Shown here piece by piece: positions 55,712 through 64,000 of a stretch of 64,000 nucleotides of DNA. The translations under genes were made by a program, and so were the position numbers. This DNA comes from an uncultured Flavobacteriales bacterium (GTDB lineage: Bacteria; Bacteroidota; Bacteroidia; Flavobacteriales_D; Crocinitomicaceae): the NCBI GenBank assembly GCA_913059205.1, contig CAJXRM010000004.1:29950-93949 (forward strand), written 5' to 3'. The notes beneath the pieces are model-generated. The model ran no database searches, was not told where the DNA came from, and worked only from the letters and a program-made list of their open reading frames with translations. The stretch's first letter is position 1. Each line of letters starts with the position of its first letter.

Positions 55712-56710
55712 TTACTTTTTCCATATTGGTGGTAAATTTTCTTCGATTTCAATTTCCCCAAAATAGTCGCTTTCGCGCGAACCAACTTTATCAACCCATT
55801 CCGCCATTTTTTGAACGCCATTTTCTAAAAGAACAAAATCATTTTCATTGAGATTGAATACACGTTTGGCCTTTGAGTGATCTGCGTAGGCGTGTTCGAC
55901 TTCATTTCGAGCAGGTTGATAATTAATATCTTGAGAAATTCCCATTACTTTTTGAACAGTTACTGCCAACTCATTAACGGTGTAATCATTGTCACCGCCA
56001 ATATTAAACGTCTCATTATAAGCTTCAGGAATATTTACAGAATTTGCAATATGCGGTGCTACATCTTCGATGTAACTGAACGCTCTTGATTGTTCTCCAT
56101 CGCCAAAAACAGTTAATGGCTTACCTTGTAACAATTGATTCATAAAAATGCCTATAACATTTCTGTAGCGATCTCCGATATTTTGATATTCGCCGTAAAC
56201 ATTATGAGGCCTGAAAATAACTGAATTCAATCCAAACATTTCATGCGCACATTTGAGATCTTGTTCCACGGCAAATTTTGCTACTCCGTATGGATCTTCG
56301 GGTTGTGGTATCATATCTTCCCGCATTGGAAGTTGACCTTTACCATAAACAGCTATTGAGGAAGTGAATACAAAACACTTTATTTTATGAAGGATAGATT
56401 GATTAATTAAATTAATGCTTCCAATCAAGTTGTTTTCATAGTTAAATCTTCGGATAAAGTGACTTAACCCTTCAGCAGCATAGGCTGCAAGATGGTAGAC
56501 ATAATCAAATTTATATTCGTTGAATAGCTTTTCAACGAGCGAATTGTCTGTAATTGAACCTTTGATGAAAATGGCGTTTGGATGTACATTTTCCTCAAAC
56601 CCACCGCTTAAATCATCCAATACAACCACATTGTGGCCTTTTGTGATTAATTCATTTGTGACGTGTGCTCCAATGAATCCAGCTCCTCCAGTAACTAATG
56701 ATGTTGGCAT
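55712..56710 (-). CDS. NAD-dependent sugar epimerase/dehydratase
   Basis: A 332-residue extended SDR protein. The NAD-binding motif is VTGGAGFIGAHV (about 6-17), the catalytic Ser region FTSSIAVYG and the Tyr-Lys pair YGVAK (about 145). The sequence GDGEQSRAFSYIEDVA and NIGGDNDYTVNEL resemble UDP-glucose 4-epimerase-like enzymes. It probably makes a UDP-sugar for the polysaccharide. The exact reaction (4-epimerase or other) cannot be assigned. Confidence 0.85.
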   Translation of the reverse strand: MPTSLVTGGAGFIGAHVTNELITKGHNVVVLDDLSGGFEENVHPNAIFIKGSITDNSLVEKLFNEYKFDYVYHLAAYAAEGLSHFIRRFNYENNLIGSINLINQSILHKIKCFVFTSSIAVYGKGQLPMREDMIPQPEDPYGVAKFAVEQDLKCAHEMFGLNSVIFRPHNVYGEYQNIGDRYRNVIGIFMNQLLQGKPLTVFGDGEQSRAFSYIEDVAPHIANSVNIPEAYNETFNIGGDNDYTVNELAVTVQKVMGISQDINYQPARNEVEHAYADHSKAKRVFNLNENDFVLLENGVQKMAEWVDKVGSRESDYFGEIEIEENLPPIWKK

Positions 56711-56720
56711 TTATTAAGTA

Positions 56721-57821
56721 TTAAAATGGTAATTGTTTTCTTATTTCTTTTGCGGTAAAATTCAGTGAATTTTCTTTTGCTTTTCGTTTGTACTCCGTGA
56801 GTATTGTTTTGTCAGTTAAAATTGCATTAATTCTATCTGCTAATTCCTTGGCAGATGCGTAATTAAAAACAGATCCCTCTAAATTAACAGGAATTTTCAA
56901 ATGAGCAGGTAAAAAACCGGGTAGTTCATAGGTCATCATGTCGTGAATTGCGGCAGTTGGTTTAGTTTGACCGATGTATTCTGTTGTTCCCATTCCTTTA
57001 AATGTTCTTGTACTAGTGGATAAAACGAGGTCTGATGTTTCCATTTCTCTTCTAAAATCGTCAGCAGTCGAATCATCTTCAAAAAATGAGACTAAGTTTT
57101 CATCTGCTTCTTTAATTTCTATGAGTTGGTTTTTAATGTTTTGGCCATATTCACCTTTAGCACGACCAGCAAACGAAAAAGTAATAACATCACTTTTACC
57201 TATATACTGTTTTATTAATTCTATCACTTCTTCATACCTTCTGCGATCACCATCTATATGTCCTGTTAAAACAATTTTAAGTGATTTATCCATCTTAGAG
57301 TATTTTCGAACCTTACTATCATGGAAAATAGTGAAAGGAATGTAGATAAATTGGTGTTTTGTAAAATAAGGATGATTGGTACTTTTTAAATGATTATAAA
57401 TAAAGTCTTCTACTGCAATGTAATCTGAATGCTTGATAATTGCACGCATATTTATACGATCTTTAAAGGAGTTTGGTGACCAAAACCGCCCATTAAACCA
57501 AGTGTTAATATTATGTGTTGTTAAGACAATTTTACAGGATATGGATTTAACGATTTTCTTTAATTCGCTATATGAATCGAATACAGGGCTAATTAACAAT
57601 AAATCAAAGTTACCTTCATTCACTGTAGAAATAATCTCTTGATGATTTTTCCCTATTGATTCAATAATTACATAGTTCTTATTTTTAAATTCAGGTGAAT
57701 AATTGATCATCTGAGTTTTTACTTCGGATGTTGAAAAATAAGTAATATCGCATTCCGAAAACACTTCGGTTTGTGTCAATGCATATTGAAAATGTCCTGT
57801 TTCTAATATTGCAATTTTCAT
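56721..57821 (-). CDS. Putative glycosyltransferase, unclassified GT-B
   Basis: A 366-residue soluble protein. It begins MKIAILETGHFQYALTQTEVF, with a Rossmann-like first strand, and the second half has IVLTGHIDGDRRRYEEVIELI, FSFAGRAKGEYG, DLVLSTSTRTFKGMGTTEY and PTAAIHDMMTYELPGFLPAHL. The two-domain pattern and its position between an epimerase and a methyltransferase suggest a GT-B transferase, but I recognise no named family. Confidence 0.65.
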   Translation of the reverse strand: MKIAILETGHFQYALTQTEVFSECDITYFSTSEVKTQMINYSPEFKNKNYVIIESIGKNHQEIISTVNEGNFDLLLISPVFDSYSELKKIVKSISCKIVLTTHNINTWFNGRFWSPNSFKDRINMRAIIKHSDYIAVEDFIYNHLKSTNHPYFTKHQFIYIPFTIFHDSKVRKYSKMDKSLKIVLTGHIDGDRRRYEEVIELIKQYIGKSDVITFSFAGRAKGEYGQNIKNQLIEIKEADENLVSFFEDDSTADDFRREMETSDLVLSTSTRTFKGMGTTEYIGQTKPTAAIHDMMTYELPGFLPAHLKIPVNLEGSVFNYASAKELADRINAILTDKTILTEYKRKAKENSLNFTAKEIRKQLPF

Positions 57822-57877
57822 TGAGTAGTGAATATAATTTCGGGTTATTGTAGATAAGATTTTAAGCGAGAACTCAC

Positions 57878-58507
57878 TTAATTTTTCTTAATAAACCATT
57901 GTAAGTTTTCTGAATTGGCATAAACTATCGAGTAATTCTCAGTATTGATGAATTCATTAACGGCTTTATATACTCCATGATGTCGATGCTCTGGGTTTGG
58001 TTGCCAATCGTCTCCGCAAATTATTCCATCTGGTTTTATTTTCCGTTTAATAATTTCAAGTTCCATAACGGTATGCATGTAATGATGACTAGAGTCTATG
58101 TAAATCCAGTCGAAATATTCATCGGGAAATCTTTCAAGCACCACGAGGTCGTCTTCAATATGGACGAACATTTTCTTTTGTTCGATTTCTTTCTTATTCT
58201 CCTTAAGGATAATAATTACAGCATCCACGGTGCTATCATTGCCTGAAGCCCAACTCCAATGAGAATCTAAAAAATACCAAGGATCGATTAAGTGTAACTC
58301 TTTTGGATTACAAAAGTCTAAAAGTACTCGACTGAATTGACCGTTTAACACTCCTAATTCAGCACCAATTCCATTTGTTGGCAAATATTTTCGCATTAAT
58401 TCACCTCGGTTTTTTCTATTGTTAAGGTGCTCCTCTTTAAGTGCTTTTCGTACTCTATAATTGTAATAATAACGATATAGAGGTGTTTTTTTTAATAGTT
58501 GTTTCAT
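57878..58507 (-). CDS. Class I SAM methyltransferase (Methyltransf_24 type)
   Basis: A 209-residue protein from the ATG at 58507. The SAM motif is GIGAELGVLNGQFSRVLLD (about 45), followed by LHLIDPWYF, VHIEDD, FDWIYIDSSHHYMHTVMELE and PDGIICGDDWQ, the pattern of the Methyltransf_24 class. The ATG overlaps the stop of the upstream GT2 gene (ATGA). A start at 58546 is rejected because it extends into that gene with no homology. Likely acts on a sugar hydroxyl. Confidence 0.82.
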   Translation of the reverse strand: MKQLLKKTPLYRYYYNYRVRKALKEEHLNNRKNRGELMRKYLPTNGIGAELGVLNGQFSRVLLDFCNPKELHLIDPWYFLDSHWSWASGNDSTVDAVIIILKENKKEIEQKKMFVHIEDDLVVLERFPDEYFDWIYIDSSHHYMHTVMELEIIKRKIKPDGIICGDDWQPNPEHRHHGVYKAVNEFINTENYSIVYANSENLQWFIKKN

Positions 58508-59439
58508 GATTTCTTCAATTTGGTGAAAAATTCTCGGGTTCCCCATTTAATATCACCTAAATTATTAGGGAAATAGGAGAACGAATAGAGTGTGAAAAGT
58601 ATGTAATGTTTCAGTAAAGGCCAAAATGGTATTTTTTTTGTTCCATACGTGTACATGCACCGGTGTAGAAATGACCTGAACTTCGCGATCGGAAATGAAG
58701 AGTCTATTCCTTTCAACCAAGGCAACATGGCTAAGTCAGTTTCTAATTCTTTATAATCAATACGAGAAGAAAGGCCGAATCCTGAAAAACGGTAAACGCA
58801 CATACTTTCAGGGTGATATTTAATTTTCCCGAAGATAGCAACCATTGGATTAATTCCTCTTTCGTTTGACGAGATGGACGGTGGTATTCCTCCTGTTTTT
58901 ACCCAGTATTCTCTCCTAAAAACGAAAGAAGAGGTGTGAAATTTTCGATGAGTAATCATATCATTTACATCGTAATCTCGCTCCAATTCTTCTCCAAAAA
59001 GGCTTTCAGGTGCTGATTTGTCATCGTAAATTTTCATCGACTGATGACTGCTACCCGAATACTTAGGATTTTCATCCAAAAAATCGATTTGGATTTGAAG
59101 CTTTTTCGTGTTGGTCCAATAATCATCGCTATCGAGAAGGGCAACATATTCACCTGTACAGGCGTTAATGGTTGCCACACAATTGGGTGTTAACCCTTGA
59201 TTTTTTTTTGGAAGTAATACTTTAATTATGCTAGGATAGTTCGCTTGGTAGTTGAGAGCTATTTCTCGTGTAGCGTCAGTACTGCAATCTTCACCAATTA
59301 TTAATTCAACTCTAAAATCGACTTCTTGATTTAGGACACTTTCAATTGCCTCCTCAATGTATTTTTCAACATTGTACGCAATCATAGCAACACTTACTTT
59401 TACGGGTTCATTTTCACTAAATATTTTGTTTCTAAGCAC
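58504..59439 (-). CDS. GT2-family glycosyltransferase
   Basis: A 311-residue inverting glycosyltransferase of GT-A fold. VSVAMIAYNVEKYIEEAIESVL is the N-terminal nucleotide-binding strand, IIGEDCSTDATREIA follows, and the metal-binding DxD motif is ALLDSDDYW (about 107). It starts with GTG at 59439, overlapping the stop of the upstream GT2 by eight bases. Substrate unknown. Confidence 0.9.
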   Translation of the reverse strand: MLRNKIFSENEPVKVSVAMIAYNVEKYIEEAIESVLNQEVDFRVELIIGEDCSTDATREIALNYQANYPSIIKVLLPKKNQGLTPNCVATINACTGEYVALLDSDDYWTNTKKLQIQIDFLDENPKYSGSSHQSMKIYDDKSAPESLFGEELERDYDVNDMITHRKFHTSSFVFRREYWVKTGGIPPSISSNERGINPMVAIFGKIKYHPESMCVYRFSGFGLSSRIDYKELETDLAMLPWLKGIDSSFPIAKFRSFLHRCMYTYGTKKIPFWPLLKHYILFTLYSFSYFPNNLGDIKWGTREFFTKLKKS

Positions 59440-60358
59440 TTTTTAGCAGTTTACTTCCTGATCCTAATTTACGAGTAAAGTTAAAAGGTATTGTCCAATA
59501 AATCAACCAATTTGAGAAATAAGAGCGAAGAACAAGCCAATATGATTTTCTATAATTAGTGTCCAGTAACCACATCAAGAAAAAATTAGTGATGAAGTTG
59601 AAGTGATAAAGAGCATGTGAAATGAAATACTGTAACAATCCTTTTCGCTTGTACACGAGTAAACTACGTGATAAATACGTTTGTCTAGTTGACCAATTGG
59701 AAGCTGTAGAACTTCCTCCATGCTTGTGAATGGCTGTTACAGATTCTAAATAATGTATCGTATATCCGAGAGCATGTATCCGTTCACACAAATCAAGTTC
59801 TTCACAATACATAAAAAAGTCTGGATCAAACCCCTGAACTTGCTCAAAAACGTTTTTTGGAATAATCATAAAGGAGCCCATAACCGCTTTGATCGAAGGA
59901 GAATTAAAATTGAATAACTTATCCAATAATAGGTTGTCTTTTAAAATCTCTTGTTGATCTCCAATGTATGAGTAGGCAGATTTTTGAAAGGTCCCATCTT
60001 CATTTAGTAATTTTGGACCGAGGACACCAATAGTTGGGTTTTTCTGGATATATGCAAGGCAATCTATAATGGAATCTTTAAGCACCAACATATCTGAATT
60101 TAAAAACAATATGTATTCTCCATTTGCATTCAGAACACCTAAATTATTTGCCCTCCCAAAACCAGCATTCGTATTGTTGTAAATCCATTTTACGGTTGAA
60201 AATTCGGAAGTAACACTTTCGCCTGCTCCGTCTTGTGAATCATTGTCTATTACAATAATTTCAAAATCAAAGCTTGAGTTGCTCGTATATATACTGCGAA
60301 TACAACGTAGCGTTAAATCATACGTTTTATAATGAACGATTATGATTGATAACTTCAA
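59432..60358 (-). CDS. GT2-family glycosyltransferase (rhamnosyltransferase-like)
   Basis: A 308-residue GT-A enzyme. It starts with TTG at 60358 and reads (M)KLSIIIVHYKTYDLTLRCI. IIVIDNDSQDGAGE, GFGRANNLGVLNANGEYILFLNSD (DxD-like NSD) and GFDPDFFMYCEELDLCERI are typical of rhamnosyltransferase-like GT2 proteins. A hydrophobic C-terminal stretch may tether it to the membrane. No in-frame ATG exists at this position. It follows the methyltransferase stop by one base. Confidence 0.88.
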   Translation of the reverse strand: MKLSIIIVHYKTYDLTLRCIRSIYTSNSSFDFEIIVIDNDSQDGAGESVTSEFSTVKWIYNNTNAGFGRANNLGVLNANGEYILFLNSDMLVLKDSIIDCLAYIQKNPTIGVLGPKLLNEDGTFQKSAYSYIGDQQEILKDNLLLDKLFNFNSPSIKAVMGSFMIIPKNVFEQVQGFDPDFFMYCEELDLCERIHALGYTIHYLESVTAIHKHGGSSTASNWSTRQTYLSRSLLVYKRKGLLQYFISHALYHFNFITNFFLMWLLDTNYRKSYWLVLRSYFSNWLIYWTIPFNFTRKLGSGSKLLKSA

Positions 60359-60359
60359 A

Positions 60360-61199
60360 CTATTTGGTAAATATTTTTTTTAAGAACCTAAAGGGGCTTA
60401 CGATTAAATTACCGATTTTGTATGTTTTTGAATTGTAGACCTCTTGAGATTGGTTCATTAGTAATTCCAGGTGTCGATCACTTCTGAAAAATGAATTCGC
60501 CGAAAAGTGATCAGTATTCAACGGTTTTTTAGAGGCAATTGTAACGGTATACATGGACTCAGTAATATGCTGTGATTTGTTGATTTTTTCGAAATCACCA
60601 GAGTATTCACTAAACATTGAGCCCGCATTTTTCGAAGAAGAAATTAACGAACCGTATACAATTTGTTGATCGAATGACACAACGTGAGGATAATAGGATT
60701 GAATTAATTCCTCAAATTCATTTTTGTATAATTCTTTGACGTGAAATGGATTGTTATAACCTGTTTTGTCCGAATAAAACTCCTTGTTCGGCGAAGAAAT
60801 AATTAGAACACCATCTTCCTTCAAAACCCGATTTATTTCATCCATCATTTCAACATGTTCGTTATGATGTTCAATTGTTTCAAAGCTGACTAACAGATCG
60901 ACAGAGTCATTTTCCAACGGGATATTGGATGTGGACCCTACTTTAAACGATAGGTTATTTCGAGTATATTTTTTTTTAGCAAATTCAATTACAGACTCAG
61001 AAATGTCAACACCTGTGACTGACTTTGCTGTATTCGCTAATAAGTTGGAACCATACCCTTCACCAGAAGCAATGTCAAGAACATCTTTCCCTTTTGCTAA
61101 ATCAATAGCAATAGCGTAACGATGCAAGTGGTGAATTGCAATTTCATTCGTTTTTGAAGTTGTTAGACGTTCTCCAGTCCACTCAAAATGTTCTTCCAT
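60360..61199 (-). CDS. Class I SAM-dependent methyltransferase
   Basis: A 279-residue protein with FEWTGERLTT at the start, motif I VLDIASGEGYGSNLLA (about 42), acidic VTGVDISE, LLVSFETIEHHNEH and EDGVLIISSPNKEF. These match the Methyltransf_11/23-type enzymes fused in polysaccharide clusters. The C-terminal 70 residues (DHFSANSFFRSDRHLELL) have the look of a protein- or membrane-binding tail. It is coupled to the gene upstream by a TAATG overlap. Confidence 0.85.
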   Translation of the reverse strand: MEEHFEWTGERLTTSKTNEIAIHHLHRYAIAIDLAKGKDVLDIASGEGYGSNLLANTAKSVTGVDISESVIEFAKKKYTRNNLSFKVGSTSNIPLENDSVDLLVSFETIEHHNEHVEMMDEINRVLKEDGVLIISSPNKEFYSDKTGYNNPFHVKELYKNEFEELIQSYYPHVVSFDQQIVYGSLISSSKNAGSMFSEYSGDFEKINKSQHITESMYTVTIASKKPLNTDHFSANSFFRSDRHLELLMNQSQEVYNSKTYKIGNLIVSPFRFLKKIFTK

Positions 61200-61873
61200 T
61201 AGTTCAACTTTTTTAAGTAACCGTTTACGTTGAAGGTTGCATTTTTACCAAACATATCGCACCATCTTCTGTCTACTTCAAATTCAGGATGTTGAGGCAG
61301 AAATTCTCTCAAGGATCTAAGTGGCCCACCATTTAAATCTTTGCTCATATTGATGTCCGAAACAATTCCATCTTCAACGATTAGGTAGGAGCCAGGTGTA
61401 ACGACTGATGCAAATTTATTGATAGCACCTAAAGTACATTCATAGGTGTGTGCAGCATCTTCAATTACTAAAATTGTCTTGAATTTTTTTGTCAATTCAA
61501 GGTCGTAATTTTCCCACCCATCCGTGAAAAGGTGAATTTTTGAATACCCTTGAACGTTTTCTTTTGCGTCATTATTGATATCAATAGAATGAATTTCACC
61601 ATCTATTTTCAAAGCATCCATTAAATCTGAAAAATAGACGGCGCTTCCACCTTGATTCGTACCAATTTCAATAATTAAATCTGGTTTTACTTCTGAAATG
61701 ATCATTTGATACATTACGTAATCAAAAGGACACCTAATAGCCTGGATTCCTTTGTATTTAATCTTTATATGTCCGTAATAAACACTTTGACTGTCAAAAC
61801 TAACATATTCGTCTTTTGGACTAATTCCAAACTTATAGTTGAAGTACTTCAGGAGTAACTTAAATAATTTCAT
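61199..61873 (-). CDS. CmcI-type SAM-dependent methyltransferase
   Basis: A 224-residue protein. The motifs YGHIKIKYKGIQAIRCPFDYVMYQ, IIEIGTNQGGSAVYFSDL and DAAHTYECTLGAINKFAS are typical of the CmcI / rhamnosyl O-methyltransferase family, which methylates sugar hydroxyls. Its ATG overlaps the wzt stop (ATGA) and its stop overlaps the next start. It sits directly behind the exporter, so it may cap or decorate the chain recognised by Wzt; that is an inference. Confidence 0.88.
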   Translation of the reverse strand: MKLFKLLLKYFNYKFGISPKDEYVSFDSQSVYYGHIKIKYKGIQAIRCPFDYVMYQMIISEVKPDLIIEIGTNQGGSAVYFSDLMDALKIDGEIHSIDINNDAKENVQGYSKIHLFTDGWENYDLELTKKFKTILVIEDAAHTYECTLGAINKFASVVTPGSYLIVEDGIVSDINMSKDLNGGPLRSLREFLPQHPEFEVDRRWCDMFGKNATFNVNGYLKKLN

Positions 61874-63096
61874 TGTTCTATTTTTTTTGTGTTGGAAATA
61901 AATAATGGTCGAACAGCACCTGGTAGTTGACCGCCAAAGTCTGAATCCCGCTCTAATTTATTTTCGATAACCTTTAAATGTATTATTTCACGCTCGTATA
62001 GATGAATATTCATTATGTCAAGGGTTGTAAAAGCAACACCAATTCTGTAGGTGTCATTGTTTAAAAGATTTTCAGGAATCCAGGTTATAGTTTCGTAAGT
62101 TCCTTTATTTAATAGTTCACTTTCAGCGATTGCGACAAAAACCAATGTATTGTTTCCAATAAAGAAATGGAAGTTTGGTGCGGGTTTCGCATTGTCCTTA
62201 AGAATTTCATAATTCACCACAATTCCAACTTTTTCTTGCGGTTTGGCAGTGTTTATTTGTTGTAAATCTTTGTTGATAATTCTTACGGAGTTTAATTTTA
62301 TTGTTTCATCTCCTGGTCTTTCTCCCTTATCCCAAGATTGATAAGAATCCTGAAAGTTATTGTTGTATCGATTTAATACTTCTGGAATTGTGTCAATTAG
62401 TTGTATTTCTCCCTTGTTTAAGAGTATTCCTCGGTCACAGAGACTTGAGACGGCTTCAAGATCATGACTTACAAAAATCACAGTTCTTCCTTCGCTGGCC
62501 ACATCTTTCATTTTTCCGAGACATTTTTTTTGAAATTCCGCATCACCTACGGCCAAAACCTCATCAATAATCAAAATTTCAGGTTCTAAGTGTGCAGCAA
62601 CAGCAAACGCTAAACGGACATACATTCCAGAGGAGTAGCGTTTTACTGGTGTGTCTATGAATTTTTCAATCCCTGAAAAAGCAACTATTTCATCAAATTT
62701 GGCTGCAACCTCCTTGCGCGTCATTCCTAATATAGTTCCATTCAAGTAGATGTTTTCACGTCCTGTCAATTCAGGATGGAATCCAGTACCTACTTCAAGC
62801 AACGAAGCCACTCTTCCGTTGATTTCAATCTTTCCAGTAGTCGGAAATGTTATCTGCGATAGGATTTTTAGTAGTGTGCTTTTACCCGCCCCATTTTTTC
62901 CAATGATACCGATGACATCACCTTTTTGTATGTCAAAATTAATGTCTTTAAGGGCCCAGAACTCTTGTTCAGAATCATTACCCGTTTTAAAAATAGAAGA
63001 CAAGGAGCCACGCAATGATCCGTCTTTCTTTTTACCAATCAAATAGCGTTTTGAAAGGTTCGATATGCTGATGGCAGTATTAGTTGTATTAGACAT
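61870..63096 (-). CDS. wzt: ABC transporter ATPase of polysaccharide export, with C-terminal carbohydrate-binding domain
   Basis: A 408-residue protein. Residues 1-245 are the nucleotide-binding domain with Walker A IGKNGAGKST (about 67), signature RYSSGMYVRLA (about 156), Walker B ILIIDEVLAVGD (about 178) and H-loop FVSHD. Residues 260-408 form a beta-rich Wzt C-terminal domain, which in characterised systems recognises the modified non-reducing end of the O-polysaccharide. It overlaps wzm by eight bases. This implies chain termination by a cap such as methyl, consistent with the methyltransferases behind it. Confidence 0.92.
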   Translation of the reverse strand: MSNTTNTAISISNLSKRYLIGKKKDGSLRGSLSSIFKTGNDSEQEFWALKDINFDIQKGDVIGIIGKNGAGKSTLLKILSQITFPTTGKIEINGRVASLLEVGTGFHPELTGRENIYLNGTILGMTRKEVAAKFDEIVAFSGIEKFIDTPVKRYSSGMYVRLAFAVAAHLEPEILIIDEVLAVGDAEFQKKCLGKMKDVASEGRTVIFVSHDLEAVSSLCDRGILLNKGEIQLIDTIPEVLNRYNNNFQDSYQSWDKGERPGDETIKLNSVRIINKDLQQINTAKPQEKVGIVVNYEILKDNAKPAPNFHFFIGNNTLVFVAIAESELLNKGTYETITWIPENLLNNDTYRIGVAFTTLDIMNIHLYEREIIHLKVIENKLERDSDFGGQLPGAVRPLFISNTKKIEQ

Positions 63097-63910
63097 AATC
63101 AGCCATGTTTTTTTCTACCTTGTTGAAATAGAGAAGCCCAGTTATAAAAATTAGCAGAATCATTATAACTGAAACCCACATAAGTTGTCCAGGCGCTTCA
63201 CCTCCAAACATACTCCAACGAAACCCCTGAACAACACCAGCCATTGGGTTTAAAAAATAGATGTTTGCCGCCCATTTTGGCAGCTGTTGGGTTGCAAATT
63301 CGGCAGGGTATGCGATAGGTGTAATGTATAAACCAATTTGCACCATAAACGGAACAATATGTTGAAAGTCACGGTAACGTACAGTCAACGCGCTGAGCCA
63401 AATGCCAACTCCCAAGGCTGCAATAATTCCAATAAAAATAAATAGCGGTGCAAACCAAATGTTTACGGAGGGAGGAACCTGATAATAAATCATTAATGCA
63501 ATCAAGATAAGGATAGAGATTCCAAAATCGATAAAACCTACAACTGCTTTTGAAAGTGGAACAATCAAACGTGGAAAATATATTTTTTTGACCATTTCTT
63601 GACTAGAAATAATAGAGTTTCCAGAATTGGTCATTACGTAACTAAAGTAAGTCCAAATACTCATTCCTGCTGCGGTAAACAACAGACTAGGCACCTCTGT
63701 TTTTACGCCAACAAATTTACCGAAAACCAACGAAAGAATAAATAATGTTACAACCGGTTGTAGAATCGCCCAAAGTAGCCCTATTGTTGTTTGCGCATAA
63801 CGTACCCGAAAATCTCTCCAGCTCAATGTGATAAACAAATCCTTGTACCGAAACAACTCCTTGAAGTCAGGCAAAAACTTTCGTTTATTGGCATCAATGA
63901 TTAGTTTCAT
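63089..63910 (-). CDS. wzm: ABC transporter permease of polysaccharide export
   Basis: A 273-residue ABC-2-type permease with six membrane segments. From the ATG at 63910 it reads MKLIIDANKRKFLPDFKELF, the normal N-terminus, and ITLSWRDFRVRYAQTTIGLLW and YFLNPMAGVVQGFRW are typical Wzm phrases. An open frame extends upstream to 63967 and begins MYKRQ, but those codons come from the Nextera adapter and must not be included. It is the first gene of the polysaccharide locus; the true upstream region is missing from the window. Confidence 0.92.
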   Translation of the reverse strand: MKLIIDANKRKFLPDFKELFRYKDLFITLSWRDFRVRYAQTTIGLLWAILQPVVTLFILSLVFGKFVGVKTEVPSLLFTAAGMSIWTYFSYVMTNSGNSIISSQEMVKKIYFPRLIVPLSKAVVGFIDFGISILILIALMIYYQVPPSVNIWFAPLFIFIGIIAALGVGIWLSALTVRYRDFQHIVPFMVQIGLYITPIAYPAEFATQQLPKWAANIYFLNPMAGVVQGFRWSMFGGEAPGQLMWVSVIMILLIFITGLLYFNKVEKNMADYV

Positions 63911-63952
63911 GTAGAATTTAACGTTGTGTGTAAAAGGTAAAAATAATAAATT

Positions 63953-64000
63953 CTGTCTCTTATACACATCTGACGCTGCCGACGATCTACTCTGTGTAGA
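63953..64000 (+). other. Illumina Nextera adapter (read-2 side) left in the assembly
   Basis: Positions 63953-63971 are CTGTCTCTTATACACATCT (Tn5 mosaic end), 63972-63985 are GACGCTGCCGACGA, and 63986-63993 are the 8-base index TCTACTCT (reverse complement AGAGTAGA, the i5 index S504/N504). Bases 63994-64000 begin the constant P5-side sequence. This is library-preparation sequence and not part of the organism. Confidence 0.98.

Noticed and set aside
63911..63952. Promoter of the polysaccharide locus
   Set aside because: Only 42 genomic bases precede wzm before the adapter and no TAnnTTTG element is seen.
63911..63967. Upstream extension of Wzm starting MYKRQ
   Set aside because: Its first codons lie in the Nextera adapter; the family N-terminus begins at the ATG at 63910.

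Overview
The window looks like a chromosomal segment of a Bacteroidota bacterium, most likely order Flavobacteriales. The reasons are the low G+C, A-rich leaders, promoters of the TTG/TAnnTTTG type (for example before rplM and icd), a PorU2/PorV2 pair of the type IX secretion system, a monomeric NADP isocitrate dehydrogenase and a fused E1 alpha/beta dehydrogenase. Family or genus cannot be fixed from the sequence alone. The last 48 bases (63953-64000) are not genomic. They are the Illumina Nextera read-2 adapter with an 8-base index, so the contig really ends at about 63952.

Layout. 1-1539: a truncated secreted protein and an ankyrin lipoprotein. 1644-9463: a fatty-acid beta-oxidation operon on the minus strand (MarR regulator, fadB-type HAD/ECH, thiolase, DEAD-box helicase, acyl-CoA dehydrogenase). 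It is interrupted at 6019-6604 by a four-helix-bundle cassette with flanking repeats, whose gene is broken by a 14-bp tandem duplication. 9581-12677: a TPR-SpoIIE phosphatase, a thioesterase and an acidic unknown protein. 12836-18339 (+): an S9 peptidase, an XRE-Fic protein with an operator-like palindrome, and the fused E1. 18336-21457 (-): three membrane or secreted proteins. 21594-23755 (+): an LpxD-like acyltransferase and a GAF-SpoIIE phosphatase. 23752-30052 (-): porU2 and porV2. 30158-33385 (+): pssA-purS, a coiled-coil membrane protein, an RRM protein and an enoyl-CoA hydratase. 33550-37659 (+): the core block rplM-rpsI-rpsB-tsf-pyrH-frr. 37732-42542: OmpA-like protein, truncated hemoglobin, a small lipoprotein, a thioredoxin-like membrane protein and monomeric icd.

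42644-63910 (-) is one long surface-polysaccharide locus with nearly all genes overlapping or abutting. Wzm/Wzt export comes first. It is followed by methyltransferases, two GT2 and several GT-B glycosyltransferases, an epimerase, a HisH/HisF2/amidotransferase trio predicted to make an acetamidino sugar, AsnB, RdgB, and an AlgI-type MBOAT with an SGNH partner for O-acetylation. Two paralogous zinc-ribbon methyltransferases bracket the amidino trio. Together these genes suggest an ABC-exported O-polysaccharide carrying methyl, amidino and acetyl decorations.

Most of the window is housekeeping. The points most worth a second look are the repeat-flanked four-helix-bundle cassette, the HisF paralogue with Leu in place of catalytic Asp11, the methyltransferase duplication around the amidino module, the XRE-Fic operator, the non-ATG starts, and the adapter artefact that creates a false N-terminus for Wzm. 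I saw no CRISPR array, rRNA, tRNA, transposase or phage gene. No gene-free stretch exceeds 300 bases.
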